Below, piece after piece: positions 8,642-16,051 of a stretch of 64,000 nucleotides of DNA. Numbering within the stretch: the stretch's first letter is position 1; each line of letters begins with the position of its first letter. The stretch is taken from positions 1 to 64,000 of the forward strand of contig NZ_JAJISB010000040.1 of NCBI RefSeq assembly GCF_021245735.1. The letters are read 5' to 3'. This DNA comes from Brevibacillus daliensis. Lineage in GTDB: Bacteria; Bacillota; Bacilli; Brevibacillales; Brevibacillaceae. Under the pieces are notes generated by a model, which saw only the letters and a list, made by a program, of their open reading frames with translations, did not search any database and had not been told where the DNA came from. The translations under genes were made by a program, and so were the position numbers.

Positions 8642-8803
8642 CTATGCGCGAACATCTAGCTTCTGTCCGGATGTAGGATGTGGAGCAGGAGGCTGCGCTT
8701 TAGCGAAGTCGCTAAACATATAGGCAACCGTATCGGTAACGTAATCCTTCGTAATCTTTGTTAACTGAATGCTAATCGCTTGCTTTAATTGGATGGGATT
8801 CAT
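8642..8803 (-). CDS. Small putative motility protein, YjfB-like
   Basis: Reverse-strand gene of 53 codons, starting MNPIQLKQAI and ending PHPTSGQKLDVRA. Size, helical N-terminus and a C-terminal Pro-His...Leu-Asp-Val tail recall the YjfB family of putative motility proteins; the family match is from memory and only moderate. A ribosome site GGAGGG lies 11 bases upstream of the ATG at 8803. A SigD-type -10 (CCGATATC) lies further upstream on the same strand, which fits a motility role. It converges on the fliT operon and shares its terminator. Confidence 0.65.
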   Translation of the reverse strand: MNPIQLKQAISIQLTKITKDYVTDTVAYMFSDFAKAQPPAPHPTSGQKLDVRA

Positions 8804-8840
8804 TGATGAGTAGCCCTCCTTCCCTGACCGAATATTATAG

Positions 8841-8875
8841 ATATCGGAGAGTTAGATATTTTGTCTTACAGATTA
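8841..8875 (-). promoter_or_regulatory. SigD-type promoter of the small motility gene
   Basis: On the reverse strand CCGATAT (plus-strand 8841-8847) is a good SigD -10. The -35 is less clear: CAAA 12 bases upstream or TAAG 17 bases upstream. Confidence 0.5.
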
Positions 8876-8932
8876 GTAGGAAAATGCGTTATCAGGTCAA
8901 TCAACATTCATGATTTGGACTCCAATTAATTA

Positions 8933-9475
8933 TTATTCAGAGATTGTAGAGAAGAGATTACCACATGCGGTACAGTGTCCGTTACTCACTCTTCCCCCAC
9001 AAACACAAACCATTCCAATCACTCTCGCCGGATTTCCCACCACCAGCTCATAATCCCCAACATCCCTAATTACAACAGCCCCAGCCCCAACCATCGCATA
9101 CTTACCAATCGTGATTCCACACACAATCGTTGCGTTCGCACCAATTGAAGCTCCTCTTTCCACTGTTGTCTTTACCACTTCCCACTCCTTAGAAAAAGCT
9201 CGTGGAAACAAATCATTGGTAAAAGTCATATGTGGTCCCAGAAATACATCATCTTGAATCTCCACTCCATGGTAAATGGACACACCGTTCTGAATTTTGA
9301 CGTTGTTACCAATCGTAACTCCGTGATCGATATATACATCTTTACTAATGATGCAGTTTTCACCGATCTGTGCATTCTCCCGTATTTGTGCTTGATTCCA
9401 TACCTTGGTTCCAGCTCCTAGCTGAGCTTTATCTGAAACATCTGCTGTTATATGAATGAATACTTGTTCTCTCAA
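8933..9475 (-). CDS. Left-handed beta-helix acetyltransferase, sugar N-acetyltransferase type
   Basis: Protein of 180 residues built of hexapeptide repeats (IGENC, IGNNVK, IGANAT, VGAGAV), which form the left-handed beta-helix of acyl-CoA transferases. It resembles enzymes such as WbpD/WlbB and FdtC that acetylate an amino group on a nucleotide sugar. The C-terminus has CVCG and CTACG, a small zinc-ribbon-like pattern seen in some relatives. I choose TTG at 9475 ([13 protein letters not shown]) because AGGAGGT lies 6 bases upstream. It diverges from a DegT-type aminotransferase, which would make the amino sugar it acetylates; flagellin glycosylation is a possible use. Confidence 0.75.
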   Translation of the reverse strand: MREQVFIHITADVSDKAQLGAGTKVWNQAQIRENAQIGENCIISKDVYIDHGVTIGNNVKIQNGVSIYHGVEIQDDVFLGPHMTFTNDLFPRAFSKEWEVVKTTVERGASIGANATIVCGITIGKYAMVGAGAVVIRDVGDYELVVGNPARVIGMVCVCGGRVSNGHCTACGNLFSTISE

Positions 9476-9699
9476 GATATAACCTCCTGACATGACTTCT
9501 ATCGTTACAACGATATATATGCGCTGTGCCATTGATGTATCCGCAGTCAGGTTGAGATGTCCAACATGGATGAAAGGGGGATTTTTCACAGAAATCAGCA
9601 TACGCTTCGATCATTTATCAACATCCATGCACTTCCCTACGCATGCCGACGTATTACTAATAAGGAAGTTCCACATACGTAGACGAAAGGAGCAGGGAT

Positions 9700-10809
9700 A
9701 TGAAGATACCCATCATCGATCTGACGGACGAGGTACGGCTCCTGGGTGATGAAATCAACCAGGCGATTTCACGTGTGTTGCAGTCGGGGCATTTTATACT
9801 CGGGGAACAGGGAAGGGCATTTGAGGAAGAGGCTGCTCGCTATTTAGGATGTAAGCATGCCATTGGCCTCAATTCAGGGACTGATGCACTCGTCATTGCG
9901 CTGCGAGCTTTGCGAATTGGTCCTGGTGATGAAGTGATCGTACCTTCCTTTACCTTTTATGCAACTGCTGAAGCTGTTGAACTGGTAGGAGCAACGCCCG
10001 TATTCGCTGATATTAGTCCAGATACGTTTAATGTGGAACCTGCTCGGGTGGAAGCCTGTATTACATCCTCTACCAAAGCAATCATTCCTGTGCATCTTTA
10101 TGGACACGCTTCCAAGATGGAGCCCTTGCTTCAAATTGCTAAGCAATACAATCTGGCAATCGTGGAAGACACAGCGCAGGCTTTTGGTGGTGAGTATCGC
10201 GGGAAGAAGCTGGGGACGTTTGGTCAATTTGGTTGTTTTTCATTTTATCCAACAAAAAATTTAGGAGCATATGGCGATGCAGGTATGTTAACTACAGATG
10301 ATGACCAGCTTGCAGAGCTAGCCTGTAAACTACGCACGCATGGTTCTTTGATTCCGTATGAAAATGAACGGACTGGATATAACTCTCGTCTAGATGAGCT
10401 ACAAGCGGCTATTCTGCGTGTTAAATTAGCGTATGTGGAACAATGGAACGAATTGAGGCGTGAAGTGGCAGCTAGCTATACCAGGTTACTTAGGGATGTG
10501 GAAGATATTGTGACTCCACGAGTAGCAGGCTATGCCAAGCATGTTTACCATCAATACACGATTCGTGTCAGGGATGGCAAGAGAGATAATCTGCATCAGG
10601 AGCTTCGTCAGAAGGGCATAGGCTCCATGTTATACTATCCTACGCCTGTCCATCAGCTACCAGTGTATTCAGGGCATCCTATGCCATCTCTGCCGGTTAC
10701 AGAGCGTATGTCAGGTGAGGTATTAAGTCTTCCCATATGGCCTCACATTACTTTAGAGAAACAACAAGAGGTAGTGTCTGTCCTTCTATCCTCGTTAGGG
10801 AAGGGATAA
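9700..10809 (+). CDS. DegT/DnrJ/EryC1-family sugar aminotransferase
   Basis: PLP-dependent enzyme of 369 residues that transfers an amino group to a keto nucleotide sugar. Visible motifs: GLNSGTDAL (about 57-64) for phosphate binding, VEDTAQAFGG (about 155-164), SFYPTKNLGAYGD with the PLP-binding Lys at about 186, and GYNSRLDELQAAIL. The family includes FdtB, QdtB and WbpE, whose partners are N-acetyltransferases like the divergent neighbour. Start ATG after AAAGGAGCAGGG. No other sugar genes are in the window, so the substrate is unknown. Confidence 0.85.
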   Translation: MKIPIIDLTDEVRLLGDEINQAISRVLQSGHFILGEQGRAFEEEAARYLGCKHAIGLNSGTDALVIALRALRIGPGDEVIVPSFTFYATAEAVELVGATPVFADISPDTFNVEPARVEACITSSTKAIIPVHLYGHASKMEPLLQIAKQYNLAIVEDTAQAFGGEYRGKKLGTFGQFGCFSFYPTKNLGAYGDAGMLTTDDDQLAELACKLRTHGSLIPYENERTGYNSRLDELQAAILRVKLAYVEQWNELRREVAASYTRLLRDVEDIVTPRVAGYAKHVYHQYTIRVRDGKRDNLHQELRQKGIGSMLYYPTPVHQLPVYSGHPMPSLPVTERMSGEVLSLPIWPHITLEKQQEVVSVLLSSLGKG

Positions 10810-10965
10810 AGGGTAGGAAAAGCGATTTAGTCTACTCGACACATCTTGTTTTGTGAATTGTCGTTTACTCGCCTTTTGTATGGCAAGTTTAGTTTCGCAA
10901 TTCTTGTAATCTGTCTAGCTTTGCCCAAATCTTTTCTTAAATTGCCCAATCTTTGCCAACTCTTC

Positions 10966-10974
10966 TGCTATAAT
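10966..10974 (+). promoter_or_regulatory. Extended -10 promoter candidate for the stator pair
   Basis: TGCTATAAT is an extended SigA -10, 42 bases before the motA-like start. No convincing -35 and no SigD-type sequence is seen in 10810-11016. Confidence 0.4.
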
Positions 10975-11016
10975 AATATCCGTCCACTAGAATGAGAAAA
11001 GGCGAGAGGTATAAGG

Positions 11017-11847
11017 ATGGAGACCAAACAATTTTTTGCCGCGAATAAGCGGTCGTTGCTATTGATTTTAGTAGTCGTGCTGGTATTTATGCACACGGTA
11101 TATCTGAATGGGAACATCATGCAGCTTTTTCACCTCCCAGCACTTGAGCTGGTTGGCCTGTCAGTTATTATTTCTTATGCGATTAAGCGAAAGCACGTTC
11201 ACTTGAGAAGTATAGGGCGCCTGCTTATTTATGGACGGGAGAATCATGTGGAAGAGACAATTAAACGTTTCTATGAGTATGCCCTGCTCCAAAAAGAAAA
11301 AGGTTATATGGCTCTGGAAAAAGAGCTAATCAATGAGCCGGATCATTTTGTCCAACGTGGCTCTCTGCTAGCTATTGAAGGAGCTTCTGAGGAAGAATTA
11401 CGGATGATAATGGAGAACGAATGCAAAGGGGAGCAGTATCGCTACCAGCAGATGGGCGGTATGTTTCGATTGATCGCTCTCTTAGCACCCGGGATGGGGC
11501 TGGTTGGTACGTTGCTTGGGATGACAGGTGTATTAACTACTTTATCTGATTTTTCACAAACGGGACACAGTTTAAGTACGGCGGTGGTTGCGACACTGTA
11601 CGGTGCGCTGTTAGCCAATCTGTTTGCGCTGCCATGTTACTACCGCCTAATGGATATATATGACCAGGAAATGTTTGAAAAACGTCTGTACATCGAAGGA
11701 TGCGTAGGGTTACAACGTGTGGAAAATCCACGTGTGTTGTTCGAAAAACTAAACTCTTTCTTGCCTGCTGACCAAAAGCTGATGCTCCTTAAGGTACCAG
11801 GAAGTATAAGAGGAATTATTGAAAGGCAGAACGACTATGCAGGATGA
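11017..11847 (+). CDS. motA: MotA-type stator protein
   Basis: Membrane protein of 276 residues with four predicted membrane segments: two near the N-terminus (about 13-31 and 39-55) and two after a long cytoplasmic loop (about 148-170 and 185-205). The third carries APGMGLVGTLLGM, the conserved Pro/Gly stretch of MotA. With MotB it forms the ion channel that drives flagellar rotation. It overlaps the motB-like gene by 11 bases, showing translational coupling. Bacilli may have both proton (MotAB) and sodium (MotPS) stators; I cannot tell which this is. Confidence 0.85.
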   Translation: METKQFFAANKRSLLLILVVVLVFMHTVYLNGNIMQLFHLPALELVGLSVIISYAIKRKHVHLRSIGRLLIYGRENHVEETIKRFYEYALLQKEKGYMALEKELINEPDHFVQRGSLLAIEGASEEELRMIMENECKGEQYRYQQMGGMFRLIALLAPGMGLVGTLLGMTGVLTTLSDFSQTGHSLSTAVVATLYGALLANLFALPCYYRLMDIYDQEMFEKRLYIEGCVGLQRVENPRVLFEKLNSFLPADQKLMLLKVPGSIRGIIERQNDYAG

Positions 11848-12607
11848 TCGTCTATATGATGAAAAGGAACTGGAAAAGAGCTGGCTACTAAGCTACAGCG
11901 ACCTGATTACACTGTTGTTTATCCTGGTCGTTATTATTGCGGCTATGTATACATCTGAGGTGAAGGAGCAGCAAGCAATACTTGAGCAGGAGCAAAAGGA
12001 AACAGCAGAACAGGCAGAGCTGGTTGAAGCAGAGCAAGCTGTAACTGAATTGCAAAAACAGGCGTTGGAAGAAGAGATTCACAAATTAACTGTGAAGCGT
12101 GACCAACTTGCATTAGAAGCGGGACAGTTTGAGCCAGAGAAGCTGGAACCAGAAAATGTGGACAACAATATGAACGTGGTCAAGGAAAATGTGGGGGCTG
12201 CACTTAAGGAATTCGATATTCCATTTGAAGAGAGTGCGGAAGGTGTTGTCGTTCGTCTTCCTGAACAACTTCTTTTTACCAGTGGTTCTGCTATTCTTCA
12301 GGAAGAAGGGGAAAAAGTTGTGGACAAGCTCTCCTACGTACTGGAAAAATTCCCTCATCGGGTACGGATTGAAGGGCATACAGACGATTCACCAATTGTG
12401 CACAGTAATTATGTAGCAAACTGGGAGTTATCTCTGGATCGCGCCAAGGCGGTTATGCACAAAATTGTGCAGGAAAGAGGACTTTCCCCATCACGCTTTA
12501 CAGTGGCTGGTTACGGTGAAAGTAAACCGCTTGTTGATAATACTACTTCCGAGAATCGCGCCAAGAATCGGCGTGTAGAGATTGTAATTTTGGGTGAGAA
12601 AGAATAA
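11837..12607 (+). CDS. motB: MotB-type stator protein with OmpA peptidoglycan-binding domain
   Basis: Protein of 256 residues. One membrane helix near residues 18-38 begins SYSDLITLLF, where the Asp corresponds to the ion-binding Asp of MotB. A coiled coil rich in Glu/Gln (about 45-100) follows. The C-terminal OmpA-like domain has IEGHTDDSPI and NRRVEIVI and anchors the stator to peptidoglycan. Start ATG 11837 lies inside the end of the motA-like gene; a TTG at 11819 is an alternative. The coiled coil is longer than the short plug region usual after the MotB helix. Confidence 0.85.
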   Translation: MQDDRLYDEKELEKSWLLSYSDLITLLFILVVIIAAMYTSEVKEQQAILEQEQKETAEQAELVEAEQAVTELQKQALEEEIHKLTVKRDQLALEAGQFEPEKLEPENVDNNMNVVKENVGAALKEFDIPFEESAEGVVVRLPEQLLFTSGSAILQEEGEKVVDKLSYVLEKFPHRVRIEGHTDDSPIVHSNYVANWELSLDRAKAVMHKIVQERGLSPSRFTVAGYGESKPLVDNTTSENRAKNRRVEIVILGEKE

Positions 12608-12843
12608 AAGATATAAAAGTAGCTATTTCAATGATCAATAAATAACAGTCAAGAATATGCTAAACTTTACCAATAAATTATATTTTTAGGAAGGATATTT
12701 CCTTCATTTGCAGAATGTTACTGTTGAATCTACATTCCTGTAACAAAAGAAGCTGTGCCAGCCATAGATGGGTCTGAATCAGGAGATATGTACATAACAA
12801 TCGTATAAACAGCATAATTTTTTAGGACTTTCACCAAGAAACG

Positions 12844-12878
12844 GCCACCATGAACAGTATGTTGATGGTGGCTTTTTT
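12844..12878 (+). terminator. Terminator after the stator pair
   Basis: GCCACCA pairs with TGGTGGC across a 15-base loop, then six Ts. It lies about 240 bases after the motB stop. I see no gene in 12608-12843. Confidence 0.7.
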
Positions 12879-12958
12879 GTAACTACGACCATGTATAATG
12901 AGATCTTGTTTCGAACATCTGAATATACACAGAAATAACAGGCTTGTGCACAACTTCT

Positions 12959-12976
12959 TGTGGATAATGTGGATAA
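12959..12976 (-). promoter_or_regulatory. Two adjacent perfect DnaA boxes
   Basis: TGTGGATAA occurs twice in direct succession, which on the reverse strand is TTATCCACA, the DnaA box consensus, twice. Weaker matches (CTGTGGAA, CTGTGGACA, GCCCACAGG) lie in the next 80 bases. The cluster sits about 110 bases upstream of an ABC-transporter lipoprotein gene, outside any coding region. Confidence 0.6.
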
Positions 12977-13085
12977 CTCTGTGGAAATGCAGACTTATAG
13001 GAGTCATTCTGTGGACAGTTACCGGGAAAAGAATGGCTCTTACATGTAGTTGCCCACAGGGAAATAATAAGGGGGCCTGATTTTC

Positions 13086-13874
13086 ATGATGAAAAAGAGT
13101 TGGTTACCAGCAACAGTTCTCACCCTTAGTCTTAGTATGTTACTTGCGGCTTGTGGATCAGGAGGGGGTCAACCTGCTAATTCCAGTGGGGGAGCGGGAA
13201 AGGAAAAGTTTGTGGTTGCAACAGAGGCGGCATATCCTCCGTTTGAAAAAATGGAAGGGGATAAAATGTCCGGGTATTCCATTGATGTCATCCAGGCAGC
13301 TGCTGAGGCAGGCGGTTTTGAAGTAGAAAATAGAAATACTACATGGGACTTAGTTTTCACCGACTTGGAGAATGGAAAGGTTGATGCATCCATCTCTTCT
13401 ATCACGATTACAGATGAGCGAAAACAAAAGTTTGATTTTTCTGAACCTTATTTCGAAGCTACTCAATTGATTATGGTGCCCGAGGATTCTACTGTAACCA
13501 AGCTAGAGGATTTAAAAGGACTAAAAGTAGGGGTACAAATAGCTACCACAGGGGATACAGTTGTAGGTAGAGTTCTTGGTGCGACCAATCAGGACATTAA
13601 GCGTTATGATGACTTGCCTTCAGCAGTAGACGATTTCTTTAATAAACGCGTTGATGCGGTAGTAGCAGATAACGGTGTTATTAAATATTTTGCGGATCAA
13701 ATCAAAGGTGGAAAATATAAGCTTTTAAAAGATGATAGTTTTGAAAAAGAGCATTATGGCATCATGGTTAAAAAAGGTAACAAAGAGATGCTGGATAAAA
13801 TTAATAATGGTTTAAAGATCATTAAAGAGAACGGTAAATTAAAAGAACTCCAATCCAAATATTTCCCTGAGTAA
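13086..13874 (+). CDS. Amino-acid ABC transporter substrate-binding lipoprotein
   Basis: Protein of 262 residues, family 3 extracellular solute-binding type (GlnH/ArtP-like). The signal peptide ends in the lipobox LLAAC with Cys 23 as lipid anchor. Family motifs AAYPPFEKMEGDKMSGYSID and DERKQKFDFSEPYFEA are visible. Captures a polar amino acid outside the membrane and delivers it to the permease encoded 68 bases downstream. Start ATG 13086, or ATG 13089 one codon later, follows AAGGGGG. Confidence 0.9.
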   Translation: MMKKSWLPATVLTLSLSMLLAACGSGGGQPANSSGGAGKEKFVVATEAAYPPFEKMEGDKMSGYSIDVIQAAAEAGGFEVENRNTTWDLVFTDLENGKVDASISSITITDERKQKFDFSEPYFEATQLIMVPEDSTVTKLEDLKGLKVGVQIATTGDTVVGRVLGATNQDIKRYDDLPSAVDDFFNKRVDAVVADNGVIKYFADQIKGGKYKLLKDDSFEKEHYGIMVKKGNKEMLDKINNGLKIIKENGKLKELQSKYFPE

Positions 13875-13942
13875 ATAAGAAGTAGCTTGAACATATCCCA
13901 ATGGAAATCATTTTTGCAACTGGAAGAGAGGGGGGATATCAC

Positions 13943-14617
13943 TTGGGATGGGGCGTTATTATTGAATACAAAAGCATGTTTATCAATGGATTTATTAACA
14001 CAATTATTCTTACGATTGTAGCAATCATTTTCGGAACGATTCTAGGGTTGATTCTGGGATTGGGCAAAATGTCTACGAGGGCATACTTTCGAATACCATG
14101 CTCTGTTTATGTTGAAGTATTTCGCGGAACGCCACTGTTCGTTCAAATCTTATCCATCCATACGGTGTTGATTCCTGGAATCTGGCAAACTTTTCTACCA
14201 AATGCAGATACACCTTCAGCTATGTTTACCGGATTTGTGGCTCTTTCTTTAAATGCTGGAGCTTATATAGCAGAAATTTTTCGAGCTGGTATCCAATCAA
14301 TCGACAAAGGACAGATGGAAGCAGCTCGCTCTCTCGGGCTGACGCACGCACAGTCAATGAAGCTAGTGATCCTGCCTCAGGCGTTTACCAGAATGCTTCC
14401 GCCGCTCGGAAATGAATTTATTGCTTTATTGAAGGATTCCTCACTTTTAGCGGCTATTGCCACTCCTGAGCTTGGTTATGCAGCTATGACTGTAGCAAAA
14501 AATACATGGGAGCGCTTACCTGCTTTTGGTACAGCGGCCATCGCTTATTTGATACTAACTTTGTTTTTATCCAAGATAGTTGTGCGAAAACTTGAACAAA
14601 AATATACCCCACGTTGA
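13943..14617 (+). CDS. Amino-acid ABC transporter permease, HisM/GlnP type
   Basis: Integral membrane protein of 224 residues with about five membrane helices and the coupling signature EAARSLGLTHAQSMKLVILP near residues 131-150, where the permease contacts its ATPase. I prefer TTG 13943 as start, since AGAGGGGGGA lies about 7 bases upstream; an ATG at 13901 has no ribosome site and adds unrelated residues. No ATPase gene follows: the next gene is a cold-shock gene with its own promoter. The transporter must borrow an ATPase from elsewhere. Confidence 0.9.
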   Translation: MGWGVIIEYKSMFINGFINTIILTIVAIIFGTILGLILGLGKMSTRAYFRIPCSVYVEVFRGTPLFVQILSIHTVLIPGIWQTFLPNADTPSAMFTGFVALSLNAGAYIAEIFRAGIQSIDKGQMEAARSLGLTHAQSMKLVILPQAFTRMLPPLGNEFIALLKDSSLLAAIATPELGYAAMTVAKNTWERLPAFGTAAIAYLILTLFLSKIVVRKLEQKYTPR

Positions 14618-14638
14618 ATTTTGTCGAAAAACCATGGT

Positions 14639-14667
14639 TTGACTTTACTCTGAGCACAGTGTATAGT
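14639..14667 (+). promoter_or_regulatory. SigA-type promoter of the cold-shock gene
   Basis: TTGACT, a 17-base spacer, then TATAGT, close to the SigA consensus and 58 bases before the start. The leader between promoter and gene may be the cold-responsive part. Confidence 0.65.
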
Positions 14668-14724
14668 CAGTAACAAGGGTAATTTAATATCCTAAGTTTG
14701 CAATACGAAAGGAATGTGTAACAC

Positions 14725-14922
14725 ATGCAAGGAAAAGTTAAATGGTTTAACGCAGAAAAAGGTTTTGGTTTTATCGAGCGCGACGGAGGCGACGATGTAT
14801 TCGTACATTTCTCCGCTATCCAAACTGATGGTTTCAAAAGCTTAGACGAAGGTCAAACAGTTGAATTTGACATCGTTGAAGGCGATCGTGGCCCTCAAGC
14901 TGCAAACGTAGTAAAAGCGTAA
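14725..14922 (+). CDS. csp: Cold-shock protein, CspA/CspB family
   Basis: Protein of 65 residues, one OB-fold cold-shock domain. RNP1 (KGFGFIER) and RNP2 (VFVHFSAI) motifs bind single-stranded RNA or DNA. Acts as an RNA chaperone that keeps mRNA unfolded in the cold. Start ATG after GAAAGGA. Single-gene unit with its own promoter and terminator. Confidence 0.97.
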   Translation: MQGKVKWFNAEKGFGFIERDGGDDVFVHFSAIQTDGFKSLDEGQTVEFDIVEGDRGPQAANVVKA

Positions 14923-14940
14923 TCAACCATATAAAAGATT

Positions 14941-14972
14941 AACCCCTCAGGATTATTCCTGAGGGGTTTTTT
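14941..14972 (+). terminator. Terminator of the cold-shock gene
   Basis: AACCCCTCAGG pairs with CCTGAGGGGTT across a five-base loop, followed by six Ts. Confidence 0.92.
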
Positions 14973-15363
14973 GATTGTTTAAGAAAAGTTATGAATGTTT
15001 ATAAACTAGATCGTTTTTTAATTTACATATATACATCCAATTTTAGGTAATTCATTCATGTGATTACAACATAAATAATTTTGTGAAAATCACCTCAAAT
15101 ATCCTGATTCAAGTAAAAATGAAAGCGGGTACAAAAAAGGTATGCTATCTCCTAAACAAAATTTTTGTAAATGAAAATGTACATGCCAGGACAAGTTGTC
15201 AGAAGTAAAAAATCACCATGAAGATTATGTAATTTTCAAGTGAACATTTATTAAATTTTTACCCGATTTCACGCGATTTTTGTTAAAAATAAATCAGGGG
15301 TTAGCAGGGTTACAAATCGTCTATGCAGAATACAAATATCATAGGCGGAAGGAGGGTTTATCC
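14973..15363 (+). other. AT-rich leader region upstream of hpf, no gene seen
   Basis: About 390 AT-rich bases with no credible reading frame and no strong repeat. In B. subtilis hpf has SigB- and SigH-type promoters; I could not place either with confidence. The clear element is the ribosome site GGAAGGAGGG just before the hpf start. Confidence 0.5.
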
Positions 15364-15915
15364 ATGAACTTTAATATTCGTGGCGAAAACATTCAGATTA
15401 CAGCAGCTCTTCGGGAGTATGTAGAGAAAAAGGTAAGCCGTCTCGGGAAATATTTCGAAAACTCCGGCGATCTAGATGTAAGCGTGACCATGCGCGTTCT
15501 TCGCGGTGAAAGCACCATTGAGGTGACAATCCCAACTACAGGAGTAATCCTGCGCGGTGAGGTTACACACGGTGACATGTATGCAGCAATCGACTTAGTA
15601 GTAGAAAAACTGGAACGCCAAGTAAGAAAGTATAAAACCAAAGTCAACCGCAAACAACGACATGAACATGGTTCCAAAGCCATTTTCAGCGTAGATACTA
15701 GCAGCGTAGCAGTAGCGGATGAAGAGGATGATGTACAGTTTGATATTGTACGTACGAAAAGATTTAATTTGAAACCGATGGATACGGAAGAAGCAGTTAT
15801 GCAAATGGAACTTTTAGGACATAACTTCTTCGTCTTCGAAAACAGCGATAACAACGAAGTAAATGTAGTATATCGCCGTAACGATGGACGCTACGGTTTA
15901 ATCGAACCAAAATAA
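15364..15915 (+). CDS. hpf: Ribosome hibernation promoting factor, long form
   Basis: Protein of 183 residues. The N-terminal S30AE domain (about 1-100, MNFNIRGENIQITAALREYV) binds the decoding site of resting ribosomes. The C-terminal dimerisation domain (about 125-183, VRTKRFNLKPMDTEEAVMQM) joins two ribosomes into 100S particles. Start ATG 15364 follows GGAAGGAGGG by 7 bases; an in-frame start 84 bases earlier lacks a ribosome site. secA follows, as in B. subtilis. Confidence 0.95.
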   Translation: MNFNIRGENIQITAALREYVEKKVSRLGKYFENSGDLDVSVTMRVLRGESTIEVTIPTTGVILRGEVTHGDMYAAIDLVVEKLERQVRKYKTKVNRKQRHEHGSKAIFSVDTSSVAVADEEDDVQFDIVRTKRFNLKPMDTEEAVMQMELLGHNFFVFENSDNNEVNVVYRRNDGRYGLIEPK

Positions 15916-15942
15916 ATTGCGAAATAAATAGTAACAAATGGT

Positions 15943-15970
15943 AAAGGAGTTGCCGGTAGGCAACTCCTTT
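15943..15970 (+). terminator. Hairpin between hpf and secA
   Basis: AAAGGAGTTGCC pairs perfectly with GGCAACTCCTTT, loop of four. The T run after it is short (TTTACTT), so termination may be partial. Confidence 0.7.
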
Positions 15971-15972
15971 AC

Positions 15973-16002
15973 TTGTGTTATGTATCAAGAATTTGCTAAA
16001 AT
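15973..16002 (+). promoter_or_regulatory. Promoter candidate for secA
   Basis: TTGTGT, an 18-base spacer, then TAAAAT preceded by TGC (extended -10). It starts right after the hpf hairpin, 50 bases before the secA start. Confidence 0.5.
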
Positions 16003-16051
16003 AGGTTGTTAGATAGTCCCCCCTAAGGGGAACGGTGGAAGGGGTGTCCCT

